A stretch of DNA of 23,319 bases from JBOIBN01 sp050739575 (GTDB taxonomy: Bacteria; Pseudomonadota; Gammaproteobacteria; JAKDMP01), in NCBI GenBank assembly GCA_050739575.1, contig JBOIBN010000036.1:1-23319 (forward strand), read 5' to 3'. Positions 15,232 through 23,319 of the stretch are shown piece by piece; within the stretch, counting starts at the first letter, position 1; each line of letters opens with the position of its first letter. A program made the translations under genes and the position numbers. The notes beneath the pieces are model-generated. The model did not search any database. It had not been told where the DNA came from and was given only the letters and a program-made list of their open reading frames with translations.

Positions 15232-15836
15232 CCCAGCCACTCCTCGATCTGTTTCAGCGCGGGCATGGTCACCACAACTTTCTCGAAGGCGACGAGACTT
15301 ACAGGATCAAGTTCGGCCACCGCCCGGATGTCCACCGCGTAGAGATTGCGCGCCGCAAGCGCCAACGTTTCATTCACCTCATGGGTCACGATCAGCACAT
15401 CCTGAAGCTCATGCTCACGCAAGCGCGCCACGAGTTCGCGGGTTTTCGGCTGCTCGAGATCGAATTCTTCGAATATCACCAGCCGATCCTGTCGTACCAG
15501 TTCGGAAAAAATGCTGCGCAAGGCGCCGCGATACATCTTGCGGTTGAGTTTGACCGAATGATCGCGGGGCACCGCCGCATGAGTCTTGCCGCCGCCCCGC
15601 CACAAGGGACTTCTGCTGCTGCCGGCGCGGGCACGACCGGTACCCTTCTGCCGCCAGGGCTTTTTCCCGCCGCCGCGCACCGCGGCGCGCGTCTTCTGGG
15701 CTTTGGTCCCCGCCCGCGCGCCGGCCAGATAGGCTGTCACAGCCTGATGGATCAAGGGTTCGTTATAGGATTGGGCAAAGGCTGCATCCGATACCTCGAT
15801 CGTCTTTTGCGCTCCGCTTCGAATCTGGAGTTCCAT
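15228..15836 (-). CDS. rplD: 50S ribosomal protein L4
   Basis: L4 reaches into the exit tunnel. In E. coli it also represses the S10 operon, both by attenuation and at translation. The start at ATG 15836 (MELQIRSGAQKTIEVSDAAF) gives 202 residues, against 201 in E. coli; a longer frame to 15890 begins inside the rplC 3' end. The tunnel loop KKPWRQKGTGRARAGSSRSP is intact. The C-terminal half has SELVRQDRLVIFEEFDLEQP and ALAARNLYAVDIRAVAELDP. Confidence 0.97.
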   Translation of the reverse strand: MELQIRSGAQKTIEVSDAAFAQSYNEPLIHQAVTAYLAGARAGTKAQKTRAAVRGGGKKPWRQKGTGRARAGSSRSPLWRGGGKTHAAVPRDHSVKLNRKMYRGALRSIFSELVRQDRLVIFEEFDLEQPKTRELVARLREHELQDVLIVTHEVNETLALAARNLYAVDIRAVAELDPVSLVAFEKVVVTMPALKQIEEWLG

Positions 15837-15852
15837 GATCCTCAAATCCTGC

Positions 15853-16497
15853 TCAAGCGCGTGCCTTGACCGCCGGGCGCACGATGACATCGCCGCCGGC
15901 CGGCCCCGGAACCGCCCCCTTCAACAACAGCAGATTCCGTTCGGCATCCACACGTATCACTTCCAGATTCTGGGTGGTGCGGCGCACGGCACCGAGATGC
16001 CCGGCCATGCGCTTGCCCTTGAAGACGCGTCCCGGCGACTGGTTCTGTCCGATCGAACCCGGAGCACGATGCGAAAGCGAGTTGCCGTGGGTCGCATCCT
16101 GCATTCGAAAATGATGACGCTTGACGGTGCCGGCATAGCCCTTGCCAATCGAGCGCCCGGTCACATCCACCTTCTCGCCAACGGCAAAGATGTCGGCGCC
16201 GATTTCCTTGCCTGTTTCCAGCTTCGCCGCTTCGTGATCGGCCAGCCGAAACTCATGAAGCACGCGGCTTGCGCCCACCCCGGCCTTGGCAAGATGCCCC
16301 GCTGCCGGTTTTGAGATGCGCCTGGCGCGCCGCGTTCCGGTCGCGAGCTGAACTGCACGGTACCCTTCGCTTTCGGGTGTGCGCATGCGTACCACCCGAT
16401 TTGGGAGAACCTCGACTACGGTTACCGGCACGGTGTTGCCGTCTTCCGTGAATATGCGGGTCATGCCGCATTTGCGGCCGATCACGCCCAAGCTCAT
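15853..16497 (-). CDS. rplC: 50S ribosomal protein L3
   Basis: L3 is an early-assembly 50S protein whose extension reaches the peptidyl-transferase centre. The 214-residue product begins MSLGVIGRKCGMTRIFTEDG and contains SHRAPGSIGQNQSPGRVFKG. Gln151 corresponds to E. coli Gln150, the residue methylated by PrmB. GAGGA lies seven bases before the ATG. Unlike its neighbours, it has a 96-base gap upstream that holds a promoter and a hairpin. Confidence 0.98.
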   Translation of the reverse strand: MSLGVIGRKCGMTRIFTEDGNTVPVTVVEVLPNRVVRMRTPESEGYRAVQLATGTRRARRISKPAAGHLAKAGVGASRVLHEFRLADHEAAKLETGKEIGADIFAVGEKVDVTGRSIGKGYAGTVKRHHFRMQDATHGNSLSHRAPGSIGQNQSPGRVFKGKRMAGHLGAVRRTTQNLEVIRVDAERNLLLLKGAVPGPAGGDVIVRPAVKARA

Positions 16498-16516
16498 GGC
16501 TCATTCCTCACAACAA

Positions 16517-16535
16517 CGCCGGCGGAATGCCAGCG
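16517..16535 (-). promoter_or_regulatory. Leader hairpin before rplC
   Basis: On the minus strand CGCTGGC-ATTCC-GCCGGCG forms a 7-bp stem (one G-T pair) followed by TTGTTG. It lies between the predicted transcription start (near 16568) and the rplC ribosome site. The T-run is poor, so it is more likely a leader structure or weak attenuator than a full terminator. Confidence 0.45.
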
Positions 16536-16574
16536 CCGTAAACCGCTCGACCCCAGAATCAGGGCTAGCTAGGT

Positions 16575-16602
16575 ATTATAACAACAGATCGGATCAGTTC
16601 AA
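16575..16602 (-). promoter_or_regulatory. Internal promoter between rpsJ and rplC
   Basis: The -10 is a perfect TATAAT (16575-16580). A -35 TTGAAC (16597-16602) lies 16 bases upstream and overlaps the last codons of rpsJ. This is the only substantial gap inside the S10 block. A transcript from here would start near 16568 with a leader of about 70 nucleotides and carry rplC onward. Activity is not proven. Confidence 0.6.
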
Positions 16603-16905
16603 ACGAATTTGAACGTCCACCCCCGCAGCAAGCTCCAGCTTCATCAACGCGTCTACCGTCTTGTCGGTGGGCTCCACAATGTCGAGTAGACGTTTATGGG
16701 TTCTCAGTTCGTACTGATCGCGAGCATCCTTGTCCTTGTGCGGCGAGGCAAGCACGGTAAAGCGCTCGATCCGTACCGGTAACGGGATCGGCCCCTTGAC
16801 CTGAGCGCCGGTACGCCGCGCGGTTTCCACGATCTCGCGCGCCGACTTGTCGACCAAGCGATGGTCAAATGCCTTCAGACGGATGCGAATTCTCTGGCTT
16901 GCCAT
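16594..16905 (-). CDS. rpsJ: 30S ribosomal protein S10 (NusE)
   Basis: S10 belongs to the 30S head and also acts as NusE in transcription antitermination. The 103-residue product begins MASQRIRIRLKAFDHRLVDK and includes KGPIPLPVRIERFTVLASPH and ELRTHKRLLDIVEPTDKTVD. Length equals E. coli S10. It follows tuf by only 39 bases, too short for the long E. coli-type S10 leader. It is separated from rplC by 96 bases. Confidence 0.98.
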   Translation of the reverse strand: MASQRIRIRLKAFDHRLVDKSAREIVETARRTGAQVKGPIPLPVRIERFTVLASPHKDKDARDQYELRTHKRLLDIVEPTDKTVDALMKLELAAGVDVQIRLN

Positions 16906-16944
16906 GTCTTTGCCCTTGATTCATTGCGGCCTTGGCCGCTTTGC

Positions 16945-18135
<1,191 letters not shown>

Positions 18136-18203
18136 TCCCGTTACTCCTCAATCAAATCTGGTTGCCAATCCTAAACTCTTCAGCCTCTTCCCTCACTTTT
18201 CTC

Positions 18204-20303
18204 TCAAGACGCCTTCTTGATGACTTCTTCTGCGATATTGCTGGGTGCTTCGGCGTAATGACTGAACTCCATGGAGTAGGTCGCACGACCCTGGGTCGCC
18301 GAGCGCATCGAGGTCGCGTAGCCAAACATCTCGGCCAGCGGCACCTCGGCGCGCACGATCTTGCCCGCGGGGGCTTCCTCCATGCCCTGGACCACGCCGC
18401 GGCGACGATTGAGGTCGCCCACAATATCGCCCATGTAGTCTTCGGGCGTTACCACCTCTACCTTCATGATCGGTTCGAGAATGTAGCCGCCGCCCTTGAC
18501 CATGGCCTCCTTGAAGGCCATGGATCCCGCAATCTTGAAGGCCATTTCCGATGAATCCACATCGTGATAGGAGCCGTCAAACAGCGTGACGCTGATGTCC
18601 ACCACCGGGTAACCGCCGATTACACCATTGGTAAGTTGCTCCTGGATACCCTTGTCCACCGCCGGAATATATTCCTTGGGCACCGTGCCACCGACAATCT
18701 TGTTGACGAACTGGTAGCCCGCGCCGCGCTCGCGCGGCGCGACACGAATCCATACATGACCGTACTGGCCGCGCCCGCCCGACTGACGGATGAATTTGCC
18801 TTCTTGTTCGACCTCGCGACGAATCGTTTCCCGGTACGCCACCTGAGGCCGGCCGACGTTGGCATCCACCCTGAACTCACGCCGCATGCGCTCGACGATG
18901 ATCTCCAAATGCAATTCCCCCATCCCGGAAATAATCGTCTGCCCGGATTCTTCGTCGGTATGCACACGGAAGGAAGGATCTTCCTGCGCGAGCTTCGAGA
19001 GCGCGAGTCCCATCTTCTCCTGATCGGCCTTGGTCTTGGGTTCGACCGCGACGGAAATAACAGGCTCGGGAAATTCCATGCGCTCGAGCACAATTACATT
19101 ATCGGGGTTGCTCAGCGTGTCGCCGGTGGTAACGTCCTTCAGTCCCACGGCAGCCGCGATATCTCCTGCACGTACTTCCTTGAGCTCCTGGCGCGTGTTC
19201 GCATGCATCTGCAGGATGCGGCCAATGCGTTCCTTTTTGCTCTTGACCGGATTGTAGACGCTGTCGCCGGAAGAAATCACTCCCGAATATACCCGGAGGA
19301 AGGTAAGCGAACCAACGAAGGGATCGGTAGCGATCTTGAATGCCAGCGCCGAAAACGGCTCGTCATCGCTCGAATGACGCTCAGAGGGGGTATTGTTTGC
19401 ATCATCCAGGTTGCCCTTGATCGCGGGCACATCGGTTGGCGACGGCATGTATTCGATGACAGCATCGAGCATCGCCTGCACACCCTTGTTCTTGAACGCC
19501 GAACCGCACAACACCGGCACGATTTCGTTGGCTAGCGTGCGCTTGCGCAGCCCGCGCTTGATTTCCTCGGCCGATAGTTCATGCCCTTCCAGATACTTCC
19601 CCATCAACTCGTCGTCGGCTTCGGCCGCGGCCTCAATCATGTGCCCTCGATACTCTGCGGCCCGTTCCTTCAATTCGCTCGGGATTTCGCGGGTTTCGTA
19701 GGTAACGCCACGATCTTCGTTGTTCCAGTAAATGGCATCCATGCGGATAAGATCCACGACGCCCTCGAATTTGTCCTCGGCGCCGATCGGGAGTTGCAGC
19801 GGCACCGGCTTCGTGCCGAGCCGCTCGCGAACCATGTTCACGCAGCGGTAAAAATCCGCGCCCATCTTGTCCATCTTGTTGACAAAAACCATGCGCGGTA
19901 CTTCGTAGCGATTGGCCTGACGCCAGACCGTTTCAGTCTGCGGTTCCACGCCGGCGTTGGCGTCGAGTACGCACACAGCCCCGTCAAGTACGCGCAGGGA
20001 GCGTTCGACCTCGATGGTGAAATCAACGTGCCCGGGCGTATCGATGATATTGATGCGGTGTTCCGGGTATTGCTTGTCCATACCCTGCCAGAAGCAGGTG
20101 GTCGCGGCCGAGGTGATCGTGATGCCGCGTTCCTGTTCCTGCTCCATCCAGTCCATCACGGCAGTGCCCTCATGGACCTCGCCCATCTTGTGGGATACGC
20201 CCGTGTAGAACAGGATGCGTTCGGTCGTCGTCGTCTTGCCGGCATCAATGTGCGCCATGATGCCGATGTTGCGATACAGTTCTATAGGAGTCTTGCGCGC
20301 CAC
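18204..20303 (-). CDS. fusA: Elongation factor G
   Basis: EF-G catalyses GTP-driven translocation and, with RRF, ribosome recycling. The 699-residue product has the G-domain motifs AHIDAGKTT (17-25), DTPGH (88-92) and NKMD (142-145), with ERGITITSAA as switch I. Domain IV, which reaches the decoding site, includes SGGRGQYGHVWIRVAPRERG. Length matches the usual 700. The start is GTG at 20303, with GAGG nine bases upstream. It follows rpsG after a 111-base leader with a GC-rich hairpin. Confidence 0.97.
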   Translation of the reverse strand: MARKTPIELYRNIGIMAHIDAGKTTTTERILFYTGVSHKMGEVHEGTAVMDWMEQEQERGITITSAATTCFWQGMDKQYPEHRINIIDTPGHVDFTIEVERSLRVLDGAVCVLDANAGVEPQTETVWRQANRYEVPRMVFVNKMDKMGADFYRCVNMVRERLGTKPVPLQLPIGAEDKFEGVVDLIRMDAIYWNNEDRGVTYETREIPSELKERAAEYRGHMIEAAAEADDELMGKYLEGHELSAEEIKRGLRKRTLANEIVPVLCGSAFKNKGVQAMLDAVIEYMPSPTDVPAIKGNLDDANNTPSERHSSDDEPFSALAFKIATDPFVGSLTFLRVYSGVISSGDSVYNPVKSKKERIGRILQMHANTRQELKEVRAGDIAAAVGLKDVTTGDTLSNPDNVIVLERMEFPEPVISVAVEPKTKADQEKMGLALSKLAQEDPSFRVHTDEESGQTIISGMGELHLEIIVERMRREFRVDANVGRPQVAYRETIRREVEQEGKFIRQSGGRGQYGHVWIRVAPRERGAGYQFVNKIVGGTVPKEYIPAVDKGIQEQLTNGVIGGYPVVDISVTLFDGSYHDVDSSEMAFKIAGSMAFKEAMVKGGGYILEPIMKVEVVTPEDYMGDIVGDLNRRRGVVQGMEEAPAGKIVRAEVPLAEMFGYATSMRSATQGRATYSMEFSHYAEAPSNIAEEVIKKAS

Positions 20304-20340
20304 GGACTCAAACCTCGAAGTCTTTAATTACAAAATAGGA

Positions 20341-20355
20341 GCTGCCGACGGCAGC
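20341..20355 (-). promoter_or_regulatory. GC-rich hairpin in the rpsG-fusA gap
   Basis: GCTGCC-GTC-GGCAGC forms a 6-bp stem with a 3-base loop, about 40 bases before the fusA GTG. On the minus strand it is followed by TCCTATTTTG, which is not a clean T-run. It could be a weak attenuator, a processing site or a structure around fusA initiation. No convincing promoter was seen in the 20304-20414 gap. Confidence 0.5.
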
Positions 20356-20414
20356 AGCCTCAAAGCAGAAAATTCCGCACTCCAGAGGGGGCCGTACAGG
20401 AGGGTTCACGGTCG

Positions 20415-20882
20415 TCACCAGCGATAGTGCGAGAAGGCCTTGTTGGCCTCCGCCATTCGATGTACGTCCTCGCGTTTCTTCACCGCGTTGCCGCGGCTCT
20501 GGGCGGCATCCATCAATTCGCCGGCGAGCCTGAGAGCCATGGATTTTTCGGAACGGCCGCGGGCCGCCTCGATCACCCAGCGCATGGCAAGTGCATTCTG
20601 CCGCGCGGCTCGTACCTCGACCGGTACCTGATAGGTCGCGCCGCCCACGCGGCGGGATTTGACTTCGACCAGCGGCCGGGTGTTCTCGAACGCCTGTTCG
20701 AGCACAACAAGCGGTTCGTTCTGACGTTCCTCGATCTTGTCGAGCGCACCATAGACGATGCGTTCGGCGACGGACTTCTTGCCGCGCGTCATGATTACAT
20801 TGATAAATTTTGCAAGCTGTTCGCTGCCGTACTTGGGATCGGGCAGTATTTGTCGCTTGGGTACTTCTCGTCGCCTCGGCAT
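20415..20882 (-). CDS. rpsG: 30S ribosomal protein S7
   Basis: S7 starts assembly of the 30S head and, in E. coli, represses the str operon. The start at ATG 20882 (MPRRREVPKRQILPDPKYGS) gives 155 residues; the longer frame to 20975 runs through the end of rpsL. Family blocks are EVKSRRVGGATYQVPVEVR and NALAMRWVIEAARGRSEKSM, and the end is EANKAFSHYRW. It lies 26 bases after rpsL. Confidence 0.97.
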   Translation of the reverse strand: MPRRREVPKRQILPDPKYGSEQLAKFINVIMTRGKKSVAERIVYGALDKIEERQNEPLVVLEQAFENTRPLVEVKSRRVGGATYQVPVEVRAARQNALAMRWVIEAARGRSEKSMALRLAGELMDAAQSRGNAVKKREDVHRMAEANKAFSHYRW

Positions 20883-20908
20883 GATTGAATATTCTCCTGC
20901 TCCGTCGC

Positions 20909-21283
20909 TCAGCTCTTCGGCCTTTTTGCGCCGTACTTGGAGCGTCCTTGGCGACGATCGTTGACGCCCGCACAATCGAGAGCACCGCGCACGGTGTGAT
21001 AGCGCACACCGGGCAGATCCTTAACGCGTCCGCCGCGGATCAGGACCACCGAGTGCTCCTGCAGATTGTGGCCCTGGCCGCCGATGTAACTGGTCACTTC
21101 GAAGCCGTTGGTCAAACGCACGCGAGCAACCTTTCGCAACGCCGAGTTGGGTTTCTTCGGCGTCGTGGTATACACGCGGGTGCAAACGCCCCGCTTCTGC
21201 GGGCTGCCGGCCAACGCCGGAACCTTGTTTTTCTCACGCGGTGCGCGCCGCGGTTTGCGTACGAGTTGATTAGTCGTGGCCAT
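20909..21283 (-). CDS. rpsL: 30S ribosomal protein S12
   Basis: S12 sits at the decoding centre and governs accuracy and streptomycin sensitivity. The start at ATG 21283 (MATTNQLVRKPRRAPREKNK) gives 124 residues. The key residues are the sensitive wild type: K43 in TTTPKKPNSALRK and K88 in RGGRVKDLPGVRYH. D89, the methylthiolation site, is present. AGAGGGG precedes the start. Transcription probably starts at the promoter that overlaps the rpoC stop (21343-21371). Confidence 0.98.
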   Translation of the reverse strand: MATTNQLVRKPRRAPREKNKVPALAGSPQKRGVCTRVYTTTPKKPNSALRKVARVRLTNGFEVTSYIGGQGHNLQEHSVVLIRGGRVKDLPGVRYHTVRGALDCAGVNDRRQGRSKYGAKRPKS

Positions 21284-21300
21284 GGGCCCCTCTGGACAGG

Positions 21301-21329
21301 AAAAAACGAGGCCGGCATTACCGGCCTCG
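21301..21329 (-). terminator. Intrinsic terminator between rpoC and rpsL
   Basis: The minus strand has a perfect 9-bp stem, CGAGGCCGG and CCGGCCTCG (21307-21315 and 21321-21329), with a 5-base loop, followed immediately by six T's (21301-21306). It should end rpoBC transcripts. It also lies within the leader of any transcript from the promoter just upstream, so it may also attenuate rpsL expression. Confidence 0.85.
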
Positions 21330-21342
21330 GCTAAACAGTGGA

Positions 21343-21371
21343 ATATTAAAGAGCGCGGCAAGACGTGTCAA
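21343..21371 (-). promoter_or_regulatory. Promoter of the str operon, overlapping the rpoC stop
   Basis: The -35 is a perfect TTGACA (21366-21371) that contains the rpoC TGA stop. The spacer is 17 bases and the -10 is TAATAT (21343-21348), with the outer bases matching consensus. Predicted transcription starts near 21336, only about seven bases before the terminator hairpin. Confidence 0.7.
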
Positions 21372-23319
21372 GTTTTCTCGGATTCCACATGCCCCCCCCC
21401 GGCTTCTGTCGCGGCGGTTTCGACTTCGGCGGCTTCCTCGTCGCCGCCTTCTCCCGAGCTGGTAAACAATAGCTCGGCCTCGACTCGAGCCTCGTCTTCC
21501 GGCGACACGCGACGCCGTTCACGGTGATACGCGTAGCCTGTCCCGGCCGGAATCAACCGGCCCACAATGACGTTTTCCTTCAAGCCCCGGAGTTGATCCT
21601 CCGAACCGCGCACGGCTGCCTCCGTTAGTACCCGGGTCGTCTCCTGAAAGGACGCCGCCGAGATGAACGATTCAGTCGCAAGCGATGCTTTGGTAATGCC
21701 GAGCAGCACCGGCAGGTAACTCGCCGGAGCAAGTTTTTCAGTCGCAGTCCGCTCGTTCGCCTCGAGGATGCGCGCCCAATCCAGCTGCTCGCCTTTGAGG
21801 AACCCGGTATCGCCTGGTTCGATAACCTCACCTTTGCGCAGCATCTGGCGAATGATCATCTCAATGTGCTTGTCGTTGATCTTAACGCCCTGTAACCGAT
21901 ACACGTCCTGGATTTCCCGGACCAGGAACTCGGCCAGCCGGCGCAAGCCCAGCACACGCACGATGTCGTGCGGATCGGGCTCGCCATCGGCGATGATCTC
22001 GCCGCGTGCCACGTGTTCGCCTTCGAACACGTTGATCTGGCGCCATTTGGGCAGCAACATCTCGACTTGTTCCCCCTCCTCGGTCGTAATCAGCAGACGC
22101 TGTTTGCCCTTGGTGTCCTTGCCATAGGAAACCGTACCGCTCGCTTCAGCAAGGATGGCAGGTTCCTTGGGCCGCCGCGCCTCGAATAAATCCGCCACCC
22201 GCGGCAGGCCTCCGGTAATATCGCGGGTCTTGGAGGTTTCCTGAGGGATACGAGCAATCACGTCGCCAACCTCGACTTGGGCGCCGTCAGCAAGCGTCAC
22301 CAATGCGCCACCCGGCAGTGCATATTGCGCGGGAATGTCGGTTCCGACCAAGGTAAGCGGATGGCCCTTCGCATCCACTACCCGCAGCAACGGACGCATT
22401 TCGCGGCCCGCAGCCGGACGCTGCTTCGAGTCGAGCACCTTGATGCTGACGAGACCCGTGACATCATCCACCTCCTGGCGCACCGAAAGACCTTCGGCAA
22501 AGTCTTCAAGACGCAGGCGGCCCGCAACTTCGGTCACGATCGGATGGGTATGCGGATCCCAGTTGGCGACAATCTGGCCTCCCTCGACCCGCTCGCCGTG
22601 GCGCACCGACACTACGGCGCCATAGGGCACGCGGTAACGTTCGCGCTCGCGCCCGACTTCGTCCATCAAGCCCAACTCGCCCGAACGAGAGATGGCGACC
22701 AGGTGGCCTTGCGCATTTTCGACATGTTTGAAGTTGTGCAGATGCACGGTACCGCCGGCCTTGATTTCGATGTGGCTTACCGCCGCGGAGCGCGAAGCCG
22801 CGCCGCCGATGTGGAAGGTCCGCATCGTGAGCTGGGTGCCCGGTTCGCCGATGGATTGTGCTGCAATGACGCCGACGGCCTCACCGATGTTCACGCGATG
22901 ACCGCGGGCAAGATCGCGTCCGTAACATTGCGCGCAGACACCGTAGCGGGTCTGGCAGGTGATGGCCGAGCGCACGACGACGCTGTCCACGCCGGCCTCC
23001 TCCAACCGCGTCACTTCGCGCTCGTCGAGCAGCGTTCCTGCGGGAATCAACTCCTCGTCGCTGCCGGGCGCATGCACCGGTTGCGCATTCACGCGCCCGA
23101 GTACCCGCTCGCGCAGCGGTTCGAGTACCTCGCCGCCCTCGACGACCGGTTTCATCTCGAAACCCTCGCTCGTGCCGCAGTCCACGTCGGTGACCACCAG
23201 ATCCTGCGCCACGTCCACCAGGCGGCGGGTAAGGTAGCCCGAATTCGCCGTCTTGAGCGCCGTGTCGGCGAGCCCCTTGCGCGCGCCGTGGGTGGAGATG
23301 AAATACTGCAGCACGGTAA
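21368..23319 (-). CDS. rpoC: DNA-directed RNA polymerase subunit beta' (3' part)
   Basis: The window holds roughly the last 650 residues of beta'; the gene continues past the right edge, which falls at the start of the bridge helix (TVLQYFISTHGARKG). The second zinc site is intact: C46, C120, C127 and C130 of the fragment, matching E. coli C814, C888, C895 and C898. The trigger loop QLTMRTFHIGGAAS follows, and then the long trigger-loop insertion typical of gammaproteobacteria. The C-terminus ends in an acidic tail with VETAATEAGGGHVESEKT, encoded partly by a run of nine G's. It is followed by a terminator. Confidence 0.98.
   Translation of the reverse strand, partial: TVLQYFISTHGARKGLADTALKTANSGYLTRRLVDVAQDLVVTDVDCGTSEGFEMKPVVEGGEVLEPLRERVLGRVNAQPVHAPGSDEELIPAGTLLDEREVTRLEEAGVDSVVVRSAITCQTRYGVCAQCYGRDLARGHRVNIGEAVGVIAAQSIGEPGTQLTMRTFHIGGAASRSAAVSHIEIKAGGTVHLHNFKHVENAQGHLVAISRSGELGLMDEVGRERERYRVPYGAVVSVRHGERVEGGQIVANWDPHTHPIVTEVAGRLRLEDFAEGLSVRQEVDDVTGLVSIKVLDSKQRPAAGREMRPLLRVVDAKGHPLTLVGTDIPAQYALPGGALVTLADGAQVEVGDVIARIPQETSKTRDITGGLPRVADLFEARRPKEPAILAEASGTVSYGKDTKGKQRLLITTEEGEQVEMLLPKWRQINVFEGEHVARGEIIADGEPDPHDIVRVLGLRRLAEFLVREIQDVYRLQGVKINDKHIEMIIRQMLRKGEVIEPGDTGFLKGEQLDWARILEANERTATEKLAPASYLPVLLGITKASLATESFISAASFQETTRVLTEAAVRGSEDQLRGLKENVIVGRLIPAGTGYAYHRERRRVSPEDEARVEAELLFTSSGEGGDEEAAEVETAATEAGGGHVESEKT
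21392..21400 (-). repeat. Nine-base G homopolymer at the 3' end of rpoC
   Basis: Nine C's on the plus strand encode three glycines near the rpoC C-terminus. A slip of one base would replace only the last handful of residues in a tail that is poorly conserved, so it would probably be tolerated. Confidence 0.9.

Noticed and set aside
18136..18203. Possible promoter in the fusA-tuf gap (TTGAGA near the fusA stop)
   Set aside because: No acceptable -10 hexamer occurs at 16-18 bases; only the tuf ribosome site is convincing.

Overview
This window comes from a GC-rich bacterial chromosome, most likely a gammaproteobacterium. The proteins resemble E. coli-type ribosomal proteins, RNA polymerase subunits and elongation factors at nearly every conserved position. 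RpoC carries the gammaproteobacterial-type insertion in the trigger loop, S14 is the zinc-independent form, and L36 is the zinc-ribbon form. The genus cannot be named from this sequence alone.

Layout: about 20 kb (positions 3415-23319) is one unbroken minus-strand translation and transcription supercluster. In transcription order it reads: rpoC (3' part only), rpsL, rpsG, fusA, tuf, rpsJ, rplC, rplD, rplW, rplB, rpsS, rplV, rpsC, rplP, rpmC, rpsQ, rplN, rplX, rplE, rpsN, rpsH, rplF, rplR, rpsE, rpmD, rplO, secY, rpmJ, rpsM, rpsK, rpsD, rpoA, rplQ. This is the beta'/str/S10/spc/alpha series fused end to end. Most gaps are 2-20 bp, and six junctions overlap as TGATG or ATGA, which points to translational coupling. 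The products are the 30S and 50S ribosomal proteins, EF-G and EF-Tu that work on the ribosome, SecY for membrane insertion and export, and the alpha and beta' RNA polymerase subunits.

The few larger gaps hold the control signals. A consensus -35/-10 promoter overlaps the rpoC stop codon and is followed at once by a perfect intrinsic-terminator hairpin before rpsL. A TATAAT promoter with a leader hairpin lies between rpsJ and rplC. An extended -10 promoter lies between rpmJ and rpsM. Two regions that carry feedback-control structures in E. coli (the rpsL-rpsG spacer and the rpsM leader) are very short here.

The left 3.4 kb is accessory and decayed. It holds a secreted SpvB/FG-GAP-type protein gene that is broken by a frameshift and cut short at its 3' end, probably by an insertion sequence entering from the window edge. 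It also holds a DDE transposase remnant that has lost its catalytic core, and a frameshifted N-terminal scrap of a second transposase that resembles the ISNCY group. The core cluster is ordinary in content. No new defence or metabolic system is visible; the interest lies in the regulatory architecture and in the decayed SpvB-like locus.
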